64,000 nucleotides of DNA from Acinetobacter calcoaceticus (GCF_900520355.1 NZ_LS999521.1:2604001-2668000), one strand, 5' to 3'; shown: positions 29,284 to 42,881, counted from the stretch's first letter. Numbers and translations are program-made. Notes: generated by a model from the letters alone, not told the origin.

Positions 29284-31494
29284 ATGAATACCTCTTTACG
29301 TTTAAACCACTATTGGATTACTTGTGCTGATGGTTTAGAACCCCTCTTACAAGAAGAAATAGAACAACTTGGCACCAAAGTGACAGAACGTAAAGCAGGA
29401 CGTTTAATCATTGAAGGGACGCTTGAAGAAGCTTACCGCATTTGTATGTGGTCGCGTCTCGCTTCTCGTGTTTTACTTCCTATTCATACGTATGAACTTG
29501 AATTTACGCATGATGCCCGTGATGTAGCAGAAGAGCTTTATGAAGGCGCAATGAGCTTTGATTGGTCGCTTATTTTTGCACCACAAAGTACTTTCGCAAT
29601 CCGCTTACATGCAGAACGTGAAATTATGGTAAATACGCAATTTGCTACATTGCGTGTAAAAGATGGCGTTGTTGATTCCTTTATGGAAGCTGTAGGTCGC
29701 CGTCCTAGCATTGACACCAAACAACCAGAAATTACGATATATGCTTTGGCAGGTAAAACTGAACATACTTACTGCCTAGATTTATCAGGTGACTCGCTAC
29801 ATAAACGTGGCTACCGTCGTTTTATGACGGATGCACCAATTAAAGAAAACCTTGCTGCTGCAATTTTACAAAAAGCTCAGCTCAAACAGCGTAATCCAGA
29901 GATTATACTTGACCCAATGTGTGGTTCAGGCACATTTATCATTGAAGCATTAATGATTTTAACTGACCGTGCACCAGGACTTGTTCGCCGTTTCGGATTT
30001 AATGGCTGGCATGGTCATGACCGCGACCTTTGGCTTTCAATTAAAGCAGAAGCAGCAGAGCGTCACGAAAAGGCACTTGAGTTACCTTTACCTAAATTTT
30101 ATGCCTACGATGCAGACTGGGAAGCGATTAAAGCAACCCGTGAAAATATTATTGCGGCAGGTTTTGAAAATGTATTAGGCCAGATTCAAATCGAAGAACG
30201 TACTTTAGCTGACTGGCCAGATTTTGCTGCTGAAGGCAAAACTGCATTTATTGTGACTAACCCGCCGTATGGTGAACGTTTAGGTGAAAAAGCTTCAAAC
30301 CGTTCTCTATACTTAGGTTTATCAGCACTTTTACAAAAACATTTTCCAAATCAATATGCAGCAATTATTGCAGCTCAAATTGAACAATCTGATGTTTTAG
30401 CGTTTGAAGCACCTGAAACTTTACGTTTAATGAATGGTAAGTTGCCAATTTATATCCGTTTCGGTGTAATCAAACCAGAAAAAGTGAATCAACCATTTTT
30501 AGTGAATTGGCAAGCTCAACCAATTGAAATGGAAGAAGCACAAGACTTCGCTAATCGTTTGCAAAAAAATATGATTGCCTTGAAAAAATGGGCAACTAAA
30601 GAAAATATTTATTGCTTACGTTTGTATGATGCAGACTTACCTGACTTTAATGTCGCTGTTGACTTATATGGTGACCGTTTACACGTTCAGGAATATGCAC
30701 CACCAAAAACAATTGATCCAGAAAAAGCTAAAAAACGTTTTAATTTAGCGCTTGCTGCGATTCGTGCTGTTACTGGTTTAAACCGCGATGCCATTTTTAT
30801 TAAGACACGTGCACGTCAAACTGGTACAACTCAATATACGAAACAAAGTACGGCTTCAAAACGTTTTATCGTTCAAGAAGGTAAAGCTAAAATTTTAGTT
30901 AACCTAACTGATTATCTCGATACAGGTTTGTTCCTTGACCACCGTCAAATGCGTTTACGTATTGCTCAAGAAGCACGTGGTAAACACTTCTTGAACCTAT
31001 ATAGTTATACGTCTACTGCAAGCTTACATGCTGCACTGGGCGGTGCTGCCAGCACAACAAGTGTAGATTTGTCGAACACCTACTTAAACTGGTCAAAAGA
31101 AAACTTCGTTTTAAATGGCTTAACTGTAGATCACCCAGATGAACAACACATGTTCTTTGCCAGTGACTGTTTTGAGTGGTTAAAAGAGGGTCATGAACAA
31201 TACGACCTTATTTTTATTGACCCACCAACATTCTCAAACTCGAAAAAATTCTATGGTACATTCGATGTACAACGTGACCATGTTTCACTTATTAAACGCG
31301 CAATGAACCGTTTGCACAGTGAAGGTACGCTCTATTTCTCGAATAACTATCGCGGTTTTGAAATGGATGAAGAAATTGAAGCTATTTTTCAGATTGAAGA
31401 AATCACTTCTGAAACCATCGGCCTTGATTTTAAACGTAACCAAAAAATCCACCGTGCATGGAAAATTCAGCACCCTGCTCTAGATCAATATTAA
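29284..31494 (+). CDS. rlmL: RlmKL, bifunctional 23S rRNA methyltransferase (m2G2445 / m7G2069)
   Basis: This 736-residue fused enzyme has a THUMP domain (about 50-160), the RlmL N2-guanine methyltransferase with DPMCGSGTF (near 210) and TNPPYGERLG (near 325), then the RlmK N7-guanine methyltransferase with LNLYSYTSTASLHAALGG and DPPTFSNSKKF (near 645). It acts on helix 74 of 23S rRNA during 50S assembly. I chose the ATG at 29284 (MNTSLRLNHYW) with GAG just upstream; an in-frame ATG 21 bases earlier has no site. Confidence 0.95.
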   Translation: MNTSLRLNHYWITCADGLEPLLQEEIEQLGTKVTERKAGRLIIEGTLEEAYRICMWSRLASRVLLPIHTYELEFTHDARDVAEELYEGAMSFDWSLIFAPQSTFAIRLHAEREIMVNTQFATLRVKDGVVDSFMEAVGRRPSIDTKQPEITIYALAGKTEHTYCLDLSGDSLHKRGYRRFMTDAPIKENLAAAILQKAQLKQRNPEIILDPMCGSGTFIIEALMILTDRAPGLVRRFGFNGWHGHDRDLWLSIKAEAAERHEKALELPLPKFYAYDADWEAIKATRENIIAAGFENVLGQIQIEERTLADWPDFAAEGKTAFIVTNPPYGERLGEKASNRSLYLGLSALLQKHFPNQYAAIIAAQIEQSDVLAFEAPETLRLMNGKLPIYIRFGVIKPEKVNQPFLVNWQAQPIEMEEAQDFANRLQKNMIALKKWATKENIYCLRLYDADLPDFNVAVDLYGDRLHVQEYAPPKTIDPEKAKKRFNLALAAIRAVTGLNRDAIFIKTRARQTGTTQYTKQSTASKRFIVQEGKAKILVNLTDYLDTGLFLDHRQMRLRIAQEARGKHFLNLYSYTSTASLHAALGGAASTTSVDLSNTYLNWSKENFVLNGLTVDHPDEQHMFFASDCFEWLKEGHEQYDLIFIDPPTFSNSKKFYGTFDVQRDHVSLIKRAMNRLHSEGTLYFSNNYRGFEMDEEIEAIFQIEEITSETIGLDFKRNQKIHRAWKIQHPALDQY

Positions 31495-31502
31495 TGAAAC
31501 TA

Positions 31503-31536
31503 GAGGTTATTATTACTTCACGGTAATAATAACCTC
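31503..31536. repeat. Perfect 13-bp inverted repeat across convergent gene ends
   Basis: GAGGTTATTATTA at 31503-31515 pairs with TAATAATAACCTC at 31524-31536 over an 8-nt loop. The minus-strand gene ends inside it, so one arm encodes its last residues and the other follows the stop (TAATAATAA). There is no T-run on either strand, so it is not a textbook terminator, but it sits between rlmKL and the convergent gene and may trim or protect both 3' ends. Confidence 0.6.
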
Positions 31537-31929
31537 GCCATGAACATTTTTTGACTCAAAATCATATTTAGTAAATCGATCTGCTCTTTCAGGTAATGCA
31601 ATCATTTCTAACTTCTTCTTTTCTTTATTATCAATAACATGATTCTGTTTTTGTTCTTGATAAGGCGAAAGTACGCTAGTTCTAAGCGCATTCCATCGAA
31701 CTTGCTGTAAATAGTTATCTCCTAATGCCTGCCGCACTTGTTGTTGTTCTATCGCAGGTTTTTTGGCATCGTCCTGAGCTTTCGCAATAATGACGGGTAA
31801 AGACGTGGTTATCGCTCCTGTTTGAGTTGCAAGCGCACTTTCTGACATTGGTTGTGCTGCCCATGTATTTGATAATAATACAGATACACCGCTCAAAATT
31901 CCCAGCATATACCCTTGTTTATTGTTCAT
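31513..31929 (-). CDS. Secreted or periplasmic hypothetical protein
   Basis: This protein has 138 residues if started at MNNKQGYML, which has AGGATGA upstream. A Sec signal peptide is clear (hydrophobic LGILSGVSVLLSNTWA, cleavage after WAA). The mature protein is charged, with KKKLEMIALPERADRF and a terminal GEVIITVK beta strand. I do not recognise the family. Two further in-frame ATGs upstream would give 141 or 159 residues, spoiling the signal peptide. Confidence 0.55.
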   Translation of the reverse strand: MNNKQGYMLGILSGVSVLLSNTWAAQPMSESALATQTGAITTSLPVIIAKAQDDAKKPAIEQQQVRQALGDNYLQQVRWNALRTSVLSPYQEQKQNHVIDNKEKKKLEMIALPERADRFTKYDFESKNVHGEVIITVK

Positions 31930-32196
31930 TTCATTCATCCTAAAATTGTTATTGTTTGTTATATCGAACAAAATTAACAATTTTTTGAGCATGTCGCAAT
32001 GTTATAAATAAACTTCCCGACCATTAACATGGATCATTTTAAAATCTGATTTTTTTCACAGAGATTTTTGAATATTCAATTCGTTTTATAGATTGTTATC
32101 TCAGACTTGAACGATACCTCTAAATCACTTACTGTGATTTTATAATTTATTTGTATTTGATTTTATTTATAAGTAGACACAATACGAGGTGACATA

Positions 32197-32691
32197 ATGC
32201 TTCAGCAGTGCTGCCAATTATTAGAAAATCTTCAACTTAAAGTCGCATTTATTGAAAGTGCCAGTTCTGGTTATTTGACTAGCCAATTTTCCATTCATAA
32301 AAATAGCGGTGCAGATATTTTACTCGGCGGTTTAGTCAGTTATGACCCCAGTATTAAAGTTAGTATTTTAAATATCAATCCAAAGTTAATAGAGACTTAC
32401 ACAGCAGAGTCACCACAAGTCACAGAAGAAATGTGTAAGCTGGGTCAAACGTTATTTCAACAAGCCGATCTTATTGTAAGTTGTACTGGTCTATTAAAAT
32501 CTGGAGGGAGTGAAACTCCAGAAAAGCCTGTAGGTACTTTTTTTATCTGCATTTCTTATCAAGAGCGTATTTATCATTACCATTATTTTTTATCTGGCCA
32601 CCCCGAACAAAAATTAAGAACATTAACTCAGAAAGTTTCAGATGCCGTAGTTGCTTTACTCACATCAACAACACATACAGCCTCACCATAA
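32197..32691 (+). CDS. CinA C-terminal-like protein (PncC family)
   Basis: This 164-residue stand-alone CinA C-terminal domain resembles nicotinamide-nucleotide amidase PncC, which recycles NMN to NaMN. The Tyr and Lys of the active site are retained in SYDPSIK, and SGGSETPEKPVGTFF matches the substrate loop. The usual ESCTGG around the catalytic Ser reads ESASSGY here, so activity may differ. AGGTGA precedes the ATG. Confidence 0.78.
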   Translation: MLQQCCQLLENLQLKVAFIESASSGYLTSQFSIHKNSGADILLGGLVSYDPSIKVSILNINPKLIETYTAESPQVTEEMCKLGQTLFQQADLIVSCTGLLKSGGSETPEKPVGTFFICISYQERIYHYHYFLSGHPEQKLRTLTQKVSDAVVALLTSTTHTASP

Positions 32692-32692
32692 A

Positions 32693-32722
32693 AAAAGAGA
32701 ATATGTTTCCATATTCTCTTTT
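32693..32722. terminator. Bidirectional terminator, cinA-like / clpB
   Basis: AAAAGAGAATATG pairs with CATATTCTCTTTT (13 bp, 4-nt loop), between two convergent genes. Confidence 0.92.
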
Positions 32723-32741
32723 CGGTTTTAGCAGAAAAAGC

Positions 32742-35321
32742 TTAGCTGAGTTTCATTTTATCGAAGACTAAATGCCCATTTTCGCCTTTAACCAAAATGG
32801 TATCGCCTGCGACAAAATCACCCGACAAGATTTTTTGAGCTAATGTGTTTTCAATCTGTTGTTGAATCGCACGTTTCAATGGGCGCGCTCCATATACAGG
32901 GTCGAAACCAGCATCAATCAATAAATCAAAAGCAGTATCATCTACAGTTAAACTCATATCACGATCAACAAGTCGTGAACGTAATCGATCCAACTGAATA
33001 TCGGCAATGCCTCGAATTTGTGCTTTTTTGAGTGAATGGAAAATCATAAGCTCATCAATCCGGTTAATAAATTCCGGACGGAAATGCTGACTTACCGCAT
33101 TCATTACAATGGCACGCACGTCATCGTCTGTTGCACCCTCACCTAGCTCACGTACATCTTGTGAACCTAAGTTCGATGTCATCACAATAACCGTGTTTTT
33201 AAAGTCTACTACTCGACCCTGTGAGTCTGTTAAACGTCCGTCGTCCAACACTTGTAGCAAGATATTGAATACATCTGGATGCGCTTTTTCAACCTCATCA
33301 AACAACACCACACTATATGGTTTACGGCGAACAGCTTCGGTTAAAACACCGCCTTCTTCATAACCCACATATCCCGGAGGCGCACCAACCAAACGGCTGA
33401 CCGAATGTTTCTCCATGAATTCACTCATATCGATACGAATCATGGCGTCATCACTGTCAAACAAGAAGTTCGCCAGTGCTTTAGTCAACTCAGTTTTACC
33501 AACACCTGTTGGACCCAAGAATAAGAATGAACCACTTGGACGATTCGGATCAGACAAGCCTGCACGCGAACGACGAACCGCATTCGATACAGCAACAACG
33601 GCTTCATCTTGCCCTACAACGCGGTCGTGTAAAAAACCTTCCATATTGAGTAGCTTTTCACGCTCGCCTTGCAGCATTTTCGCAACTGGAATTCCTGTTG
33701 CAGCACTAACAACCTCAGCAATTTCATTTTCAGTCACTTTAGTACGAATAAGTTTTGGCTCTTCGTTCTCTTCTGCAACTTCATCTTGCTCAAGTTGTTT
33801 TTGAAGCTCTGGAATCACACCATACTGTAAACGTGCTGCTTCAGCCAAATCACCCTCACGCTGAGCCTTTTCAAATGCGATACGCGCTTTATCAAGTTCA
33901 ACCTGAGCTTGTTTAGTGCCTTCTACAAGAGTCTTCTCAGATTTCCAGATTTCTTCAAGATCGTTGTACTCTTTCTCGACTTCAGCAATCTGTTTTTCAA
34001 GATGAGTAACTTCGGCTTTGCTGCCTACATCTTCATCTTTTTTTACAGCTTCCAATTGCATTTTCAACTGAATTAAACGGCGATCGAGCTTATCAAGCGC
34101 TTCTGGTTTGGAGTCAATTTCCATCTTAATACGAGAAGCTGCTTCATCAATCAAGTCAATTGCTTTGTCTGGTAATTGACGATCTGTAATGTAGCGATGA
34201 GACATTTTCGCGGCAGCAATAATCGCTGAGTCTAAAATCTGCACGCCATGGTGAGTGGCATATTTCTCTTTTAGACCACGTAAAATCGCAATGGTATCTT
34301 CAACACTTGGCTCATCAACCAACACTTTTTGGAAGCGACGCTCTAATGCAGCATCTTTTTCAATATATTGGCGATACTCATCTAAGGTTGTTGCACCCAC
34401 ACAGCGCAACTCACCACGCGCCAATGCAGGTTTTAACATGTTCCCTGCATCCATTGCGCCATCACCTTTACCTGCGCCTACAAGCGTATGTAGCTCGTCA
34501 ATAAACAGGATGATTTCGCCTTCATGTTTTGCCAAATCTTTTAAAACAGCTTTTAAGCGCTCTTCAAACTCACCACGATATTTAGCACCAGCAAGTAATG
34601 AACCTAAATCTAATGATAAAACTCGTTTGCTTTTTAAACCTTCTGGTACTTCACCATTTACAATACGCTGTGCCAAACCTTCAACAATAGCGGTTTTACC
34701 AACACCCGGCTCACCAATGAGTACAGGGTTGTTTTTTGTACGACGGGATAAGACCTGAATAGTACGACGAATTTCATCATCACGCCCAATCACTGGATCA
34801 AGTTTTCCCGCTAAGGCACGTTCAGTTAAATCAATCGTATATTTATTAAGTGAGTCACGCTGATCTTCGTGATTATTACTCATGACTTTGTCACTACCTC
34901 GAATATGTTCAATAACTTTACGTAAGCTGTCAGGAGTTACACCTACGGCACTTAAAATATTTTTAGTTTCGCCTGTCTCTGCTAAGCCTAATAGAACCCA
35001 GTCAGTTGATAAAAATTCATCACCTGCTTTTTGCGCATATCTATCTGCCAGATTAAGCGCTTTAACGGCTTCAGGGTTTAAATTGACATCTCCAGTCGGA
35101 TTCGCAATGATCGGAGCATCTTTTATAGCTTGCTCAAGCTTTTGTTTAAGTTCAGGTAACCGTGCACCTGCTTGTTGCAACAAACTAATATTTGATGGCT
35201 CTTGTAATAGGGTAGACAAAATATGAATACCTGCGATCGCGGTATGGTCTCTACCCATCGCTAAAGATTGAGCATCTGAAAGGGCTTGCTGCAAGCGGTT
35301 TGTAAATTTTTCAAAACGCAT
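32742..35321 (-). CDS. clpB: ClpB, heat-shock disaggregase
   Basis: This hexameric AAA+ chaperone works with DnaK to dissolve aggregates. It has 859 residues, normal length. The N-terminal double ClpN repeat (about 1-145), AAA1 with GEPGVGKT (near 205), the coiled-coil middle domain (about 405-525), AAA2 with [14 protein letters not shown] (near 605) and the C-terminal ClpB D2-small domain are all present. GAGGA precedes the ATG. The upstream region has a sigma-32-type promoter, so it should be heat induced. Confidence 0.97.
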   Translation of the reverse strand: MRFEKFTNRLQQALSDAQSLAMGRDHTAIAGIHILSTLLQEPSNISLLQQAGARLPELKQKLEQAIKDAPIIANPTGDVNLNPEAVKALNLADRYAQKAGDEFLSTDWVLLGLAETGETKNILSAVGVTPDSLRKVIEHIRGSDKVMSNNHEDQRDSLNKYTIDLTERALAGKLDPVIGRDDEIRRTIQVLSRRTKNNPVLIGEPGVGKTAIVEGLAQRIVNGEVPEGLKSKRVLSLDLGSLLAGAKYRGEFEERLKAVLKDLAKHEGEIILFIDELHTLVGAGKGDGAMDAGNMLKPALARGELRCVGATTLDEYRQYIEKDAALERRFQKVLVDEPSVEDTIAILRGLKEKYATHHGVQILDSAIIAAAKMSHRYITDRQLPDKAIDLIDEAASRIKMEIDSKPEALDKLDRRLIQLKMQLEAVKKDEDVGSKAEVTHLEKQIAEVEKEYNDLEEIWKSEKTLVEGTKQAQVELDKARIAFEKAQREGDLAEAARLQYGVIPELQKQLEQDEVAEENEEPKLIRTKVTENEIAEVVSAATGIPVAKMLQGEREKLLNMEGFLHDRVVGQDEAVVAVSNAVRRSRAGLSDPNRPSGSFLFLGPTGVGKTELTKALANFLFDSDDAMIRIDMSEFMEKHSVSRLVGAPPGYVGYEEGGVLTEAVRRKPYSVVLFDEVEKAHPDVFNILLQVLDDGRLTDSQGRVVDFKNTVIVMTSNLGSQDVRELGEGATDDDVRAIVMNAVSQHFRPEFINRIDELMIFHSLKKAQIRGIADIQLDRLRSRLVDRDMSLTVDDTAFDLLIDAGFDPVYGARPLKRAIQQQIENTLAQKILSGDFVAGDTILVKGENGHLVFDKMKLS

Positions 35322-35358
35322 TCTTGTTATTCCTCACAACAAATTTGTACTTGTCTAA

Positions 35359-35388
35359 TAGATGGGAACACTTCTTCGGATTTCAAAT
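35359..35388 (-). promoter_or_regulatory. Sigma-32-type heat-shock promoter of clpB
   Basis: Read on the minus strand, TTTGAAA (-35; 35387-35381) is followed after 14 nt by CCCATCTA (-10; 35366-35359), close to the CTTGAAA-N13-15-CCCCATnT consensus of RpoH. It lies 38 bp upstream of the clpB start. Confidence 0.7.
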
Positions 35389-35655
35389 AAATTTTTATAT
35401 ATTTTTCATAATGTTATTAAAATAACAATGAGTAAAACTCCATTATAATATGGGTTTATGAATGACCTATTTCAAGTACATTTTGTATAATTTTTAAGAG
35501 AAAGCAAAAATGTCATGTTTTTATCTGAATTTTTATAACAAATGGCAATTTGAAAGCTGTGATTTTTTTAAAAGTTATAACTGTTAAATATTAAAATAAT
35601 TGAAGGCAGCCTTTATGTTAAAAGACTGCCTTAACAAAATGATTAATCAATTAGT
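35389..35655. other. AT-rich spacer between clpB and the fusion gene
   Basis: No gene is seen. A weak terminator for the large minus-strand gene is at 35603-35632; the rest is very AT-rich. Together with 39607-39941 it brackets the fusion gene with two AT-rich blocks. Confidence 0.5.
35603..35632 (-). terminator. Candidate terminator of the DyP-GRE fusion gene
   Basis: AAGGCAG at 35603-35609 pairs with CTGCCTT at 35626-35632 over a 16-nt loop. The following minus-strand sequence is only moderately T-rich. Confidence 0.5.
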
Positions 35656-39606
<3,951 letters not shown>

Positions 39607-39941
39607 TATATTAAAGTCCTTTAAAATATTTATATAATAATTAGAATTTTGATTACAAATTTAACCAAAAAATCATTATTGACAATAAAAATTAAAATAA
39701 CAAGATATTTAAAATAAAAGAAAAATACTAAGGATTAACAAATAATTTTAATAAAAAATGAGTTTAGAAAATTTAAAATATAAGATAAAAAAATATAAAA
39801 ACGAAGATGAATATATTAAAAAAATACTGAATTATTAAAATAAAATAACAAATAAAACTCATTGTTAAAAAAATTAAAATATCTCTTAATTAAAACTTAC
39901 TGATATAATCTCTAATATTCTTTTATAAAATTATTGTTGTT
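39607..39941. other. Very AT-rich divergent promoter region
   Basis: 335 bp, mostly A and T, separates the fusion gene from the M23 peptidase gene. It contains no gene, only homopolymer-rich sequence in which promoters are hard to assign. Such composition often attracts H-NS-type silencers. Confidence 0.5.
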
Positions 39942-40751
39942 ATGCTAATAAAAAAACTCATCTCCACTTTACTTTTTACATCAATACCTTTTTACTGCTT
40001 TGCCGAGCTTCCCCAAGACTCCAGAAGAGCTGGCGGAATCGCAGTGATTCCTTTAACAAGTGATATTACTCGGGTCACCTTTCAACAAAAGCCAGTTTTA
40101 ATCAGTCAGGAAGGCCAGCAGCGTTATGCTGTATTCGGTATTCCGTTATCTACCCCACTTGGTACTGTACAACTTGATACGAACAAAACCCCTATTCAAA
40201 TAGAAGTTAAGTCCTATCCTTACGCTGAGCAACGGATTAAAGTTACTAACCAAGACTATGTGAATCCCAACCAAAGTCAGTTAGATCGTTATGCTCAAGA
40301 AGCGAAAGAACAAAATAATGTGTATAGCTCATTTACACAGAGTTCATGGCGAGCCCTACCAGCATTTATACGCCCAACTTCAGGGAAATTCAGCAACTCT
40401 TTTGGGCGAAAACGCTTCTTTAATGGTGAAGAGCGCGCACCCCACTCAGGTTTAGACATCCCTGCACCAGTAGGACAAAAAGTAGTTGCACCAGCAGATG
40501 GTGTTGTAATCCAAACTGGATCTTATTTTTTTAATGGTCAAACGGTATTAATTGATCACGGGCAAGGCTTAATCAGTATGTTCTGCCATTTAAGCGCAAT
40601 TAAAGTAGAGAAAGGTCAACATATTCGCCAAGGAGAAGTTTTAGGCTTGGTGGGTAAAACTGGACGTGTTACAGGTCCGCACTTACATTGGGGCATGAGC
40701 CTGAATAATGCACGAGTAGATCCTCAGTTATTCTTAGGTAAAACGCACTAA
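39942..40751 (+). CDS. M23-family peptidoglycan endopeptidase
   Basis: This 269-residue exported protein has a signal peptide of about 21 residues (FYCFA-E). The C-terminal LytM/M23 zinc domain has H168 and D172 in HSGLD, H216 in CHLS and H247-x-H249 in HLHWG, so the metal site is complete. It should cleave peptide crosslinks in the cell wall in the periplasm. The middle part (about 30-110) is a beta-rich region typical of this subgroup. Its stop overlaps the 3' end of the convergent GNAT gene by four bases. Confidence 0.88.
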   Translation: MLIKKLISTLLFTSIPFYCFAELPQDSRRAGGIAVIPLTSDITRVTFQQKPVLISQEGQQRYAVFGIPLSTPLGTVQLDTNKTPIQIEVKSYPYAEQRIKVTNQDYVNPNQSQLDRYAQEAKEQNNVYSSFTQSSWRALPAFIRPTSGKFSNSFGRKRFFNGEERAPHSGLDIPAPVGQKVVAPADGVVIQTGSYFFNGQTVLIDHGQGLISMFCHLSAIKVEKGQHIRQGEVLGLVGKTGRVTGPHLHWGMSLNNARVDPQLFLGKTH

Positions 40752-41179
40752 TTTAGTTTTTTTCGAAAATATTTAGGCGCATCAACATAACCTTCTCGTA
40801 AGTAAAACTGGTGCGCCAATGTTCTCTGTTCTCCAGAATGCAGTATCATCCGATCACATCCCCGCTGCCTTGCCAATTGCTCAGCCTGCTGTAAAAGCAA
40901 ATGTCCAATACCTTTACTTCGTATATTTTCATCAACACACAAATAGCATACTTTGGCAAAGTCCCCTTGTAATGCAATTTGTGGAATAAAATAAAGCGAT
41001 AAAAAACCGAAAATCTGGTCATCCTCTTCAGCAATCAAGATTACTGCTTTTGGGTCGTTATGTAAGATTTCAAATTTTTCTTGAATAAGAATTAATGGCT
41101 GTGAGTAGCCCATCTGTTTAAGTAAATCGCATATTGCTTGAGTATCTTCCCATTTAGCAAAACGAATATTCACTTTCAT
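40748..41179 (-). CDS. GNAT-family N-acetyltransferase
   Basis: This 143-residue GCN5-related fold has the acetyl-CoA motif VDENIRSKGIGHLLLQQAEQ (motif A, near 75-95) and the terminal LREGYVDAPKYFRK. The substrate is unknown. It overlaps the end of the M23 gene by four bases on the opposite strand. It is preceded by a terminator that isolates it from the OsmC gene. Confidence 0.85.
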   Translation of the reverse strand: MKVNIRFAKWEDTQAICDLLKQMGYSQPLILIQEKFEILHNDPKAVILIAEEDDQIFGFLSLYFIPQIALQGDFAKVCYLCVDENIRSKGIGHLLLQQAEQLARQRGCDRMILHSGEQRTLAHQFYLREGYVDAPKYFRKKLN

Positions 41180-41210
41180 GCCCTCTTATTTTTTAGTTAT
41201 TTTTGATAAT

Positions 41211-41236
41211 AAAAAAGCCAACTCTAATGTTAGCTT
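41211..41236 (-). terminator. Terminator of the OsmC-family gene
   Basis: On the minus strand the imperfect stem AAGCTAAC/GTTGGCTT is followed by a run of six T's. It lies between the OsmC gene and the GNAT gene. Confidence 0.7.
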
Positions 41237-41263
41237 CTTCTTTCTATCTATCAAAAAAATGCC

Positions 41264-41686
41264 TTATTCCGCTTCAATAATTTCGAAGTCATGGGTAATT
41301 TCTACACCACCATCGGAAAGCATTTTACTCGCTGAACAATATTTTTCAGCAGACAATTCAACCGCTTTTGCAACCTGTTTTTCTTTCACAGCTTTGCCGG
41401 TTACCACAAAGTGTAAGTGGATTTTAGTAAAAACAGCCGGAATTGTGTCAGCGCGCTCAGCTTTTAAACTACATACGACATTCGTCACATCTTGTCGAGA
41501 TTTCTTTAAAATAGTCACAATATCAAACGAAGCACACCCACCAAGTCCCATTAATAGCAACTCCATAGGACGTGGGCCACGGTTTTCACCACCATACTCA
41601 GGTGAGCCATCCATGATGACACTATGCCCACTATCAGATTTCGCTTCAAAAGCAACATTCTCTAGCCAATGTACACTTGTTTGCAT
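41264..41686 (-). CDS. OsmC/YhfA-family protein
   Basis: This 140-residue OsmC-fold protein has the two active-site cysteines C51 (in LGGCASFD) and C117 (in EKYCSAS). Members of this fold reduce organic hydroperoxides; the YhfA branch to which this seems closest has no firmly established substrate. AGGTAG precedes the ATG. The upstream region holds the MITE-like element. Confidence 0.87.
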   Translation of the reverse strand: MQTSVHWLENVAFEAKSDSGHSVIMDGSPEYGGENRGPRPMELLLMGLGGCASFDIVTILKKSRQDVTNVVCSLKAERADTIPAVFTKIHLHFVVTGKAVKEKQVAKAVELSAEKYCSASKMLSDGGVEITHDFEIIEAE

Positions 41687-41720
41687 TGCAACTACCTAAA
41701 AAAAATTATAAATTTAAGCA

Positions 41721-42015
41721 GGGTCTGTTGACATTTCATCTATGGATTGCGTTAGAGCTAAAAATTAATCCAAATAAGACGCAAAACCCAGACAATGGCA
41801 ATCCTTTGTCCAGTTTTGTTATATAGTTTGTGAAATTTCAGCCATAATCTGAGTTGCCATTTAAGCAGCGCAGGCATAGCGCAAGACTATGTTATTTTGT
41901 ACGTTCCGTTGTTAAGATCTATTTATTTAGAATGGCTAAATTTCATAGCTCTTGCTTGGTAACGTCTAAAAGAATTGTCTTATGTCGCAACCATCTGTGA
42001 AATGTCAACAGACCC
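41721..42015. mobile_element. MITE-like element with 25-bp imperfect terminal inverted repeats
   Basis: The left end begins GGGTCTGTTGACATTTCA and the right end is its exact reverse complement over 18 bp, continuing to 22 matches in 25 (arms 41721-41745 and 41991-42015). The 295-bp interior has no transposase; it contains a second, internal inverted repeat (TGAAATTTCAGCCAT at 41831-41845 against ATGGCTAAATTTCA at 41932-41945). No clear target-site duplication is seen, so it may be old. It lies between osmC and the CRP-family gene. Confidence 0.8.
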
Positions 42016-42125
42016 TTGTTTTGTACACTAACATAAAATGAGTTGATAAGGAATTTCATCTCTTCTGTGTAATAGCTCATCTCGGGCTTGTGTGAATTGT
42101 TTACCCTATTCGGAACATATTAAGC

Positions 42126-42833
42126 ATGACTTCAAATTTTTCACAACTCAGCACAGATGCTTTATCCCCGGGGCAACTACCTGAATCCGTTAAAGCATTG
42201 TTAAAACGTGCTCACATCAACAGATATCCAAAACGAACCACAATTGTTGATGCAGGAACAGAGTCGAAATCTTTATATTTAATTTTAAAAGGTTCAGTTT
42301 CAATTATTTTACGTGAAGATGATGAACGTGAAATTGTTGTTGCATATTTGAATCCGGGCGACTTCTTTGGGGAAATGGGGCTTTTCGAACCGAACCCTCA
42401 ACGTACAGCTGAAGTTCGTACTCGTGATGTCTGTGAAATTGCAGAAATTTCTTATGACAACTTCCACGAACTTAGCAAACAATATCCAGACTTAAGTTAT
42501 GCTGTTTTTGCACAGCTTGTTCGCCGTCTAAAAAATACGACCCGTAAAATGACAGATCTTGCATTTATTGATGTGTCTGGGCGTATTGCGCGTTGTTTAA
42601 TCGATCTCTCTTCACAGCCAGAAGCAATGATTTTGCCAAATGGTCGTCAAATTCGTATTACTCGTCAAGAAATTGGCCGTATTGTAGGTTGTTCACGTGA
42701 GATGGTTGGCCGTGTACTCAAAACCTTAGAAGATCAAGGCATGATCCAGACAGATGGTAAAGCTATTCTTATTTTTGATGTTTCATTAGAAGAGGCACCT
42801 GTTACTGATGAAGAATTCGAAGATGAAGAATAA
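42126..42833 (+). CDS. CRP/Vfr-family cAMP-responsive transcription factor
   Basis: This 235-residue protein has a cyclic-nucleotide-binding beta-roll (about 30-140) with the phosphate-binding cassette FGEMGLFEPNPQRTAEVRT, the long dimerisation helix, and a winged helix with TRQEIGRIVGCSREMVGRVLK. The cAMP-contacting Arg and Ser/Thr of Crp/Vfr are retained (QRTAEVR). It has an acidic C-terminal tail (EEAPVTDEEFEDEE) absent from E. coli CRP. It should be a global regulator. The ribosome binding site before the ATG is weak. The MITE-like element ends 110 bp upstream and could affect its promoter. Confidence 0.9.
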   Translation: MTSNFSQLSTDALSPGQLPESVKALLKRAHINRYPKRTTIVDAGTESKSLYLILKGSVSIILREDDEREIVVAYLNPGDFFGEMGLFEPNPQRTAEVRTRDVCEIAEISYDNFHELSKQYPDLSYAVFAQLVRRLKNTTRKMTDLAFIDVSGRIARCLIDLSSQPEAMILPNGRQIRITRQEIGRIVGCSREMVGRVLKTLEDQGMIQTDGKAILIFDVSLEEAPVTDEEFEDEE

Positions 42834-42852
42834 AATTTATTAAATTTTTAAT

Positions 42853-42881
42853 AAAAAGCAAACTTCGGTTTGCTTTTTTTA
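42853..42881 (+). terminator. Terminator of the CRP-family gene, UUCG tetraloop
   Basis: AAAAAGCAAAC-TTCG-GTTTGCTTTTT: an 11-bp stem closed by the stable C(UUCG)G tetraloop, with a T-run. Confidence 0.95.

Noticed and set aside
34255..34758. 167-codon open frame antisense to clpB
   Set aside because: It is the mirror of a highly conserved coding sequence, with no ribosome binding site and a Ser/Arg-rich composition typical of shadow frames.
41178..41699. 173-codon open frame opposite osmC
   Set aside because: osmC on the other strand has both catalytic cysteines and a ribosome binding site; this frame has neither a site nor a recognisable product.
41700..42036. Target-site duplication around the MITE-like element
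   Set aside because: The flanks (TTTAAGCA on the left, TTGTTTTG on the right) do not match, so transposition is argued from the inverted ends only.
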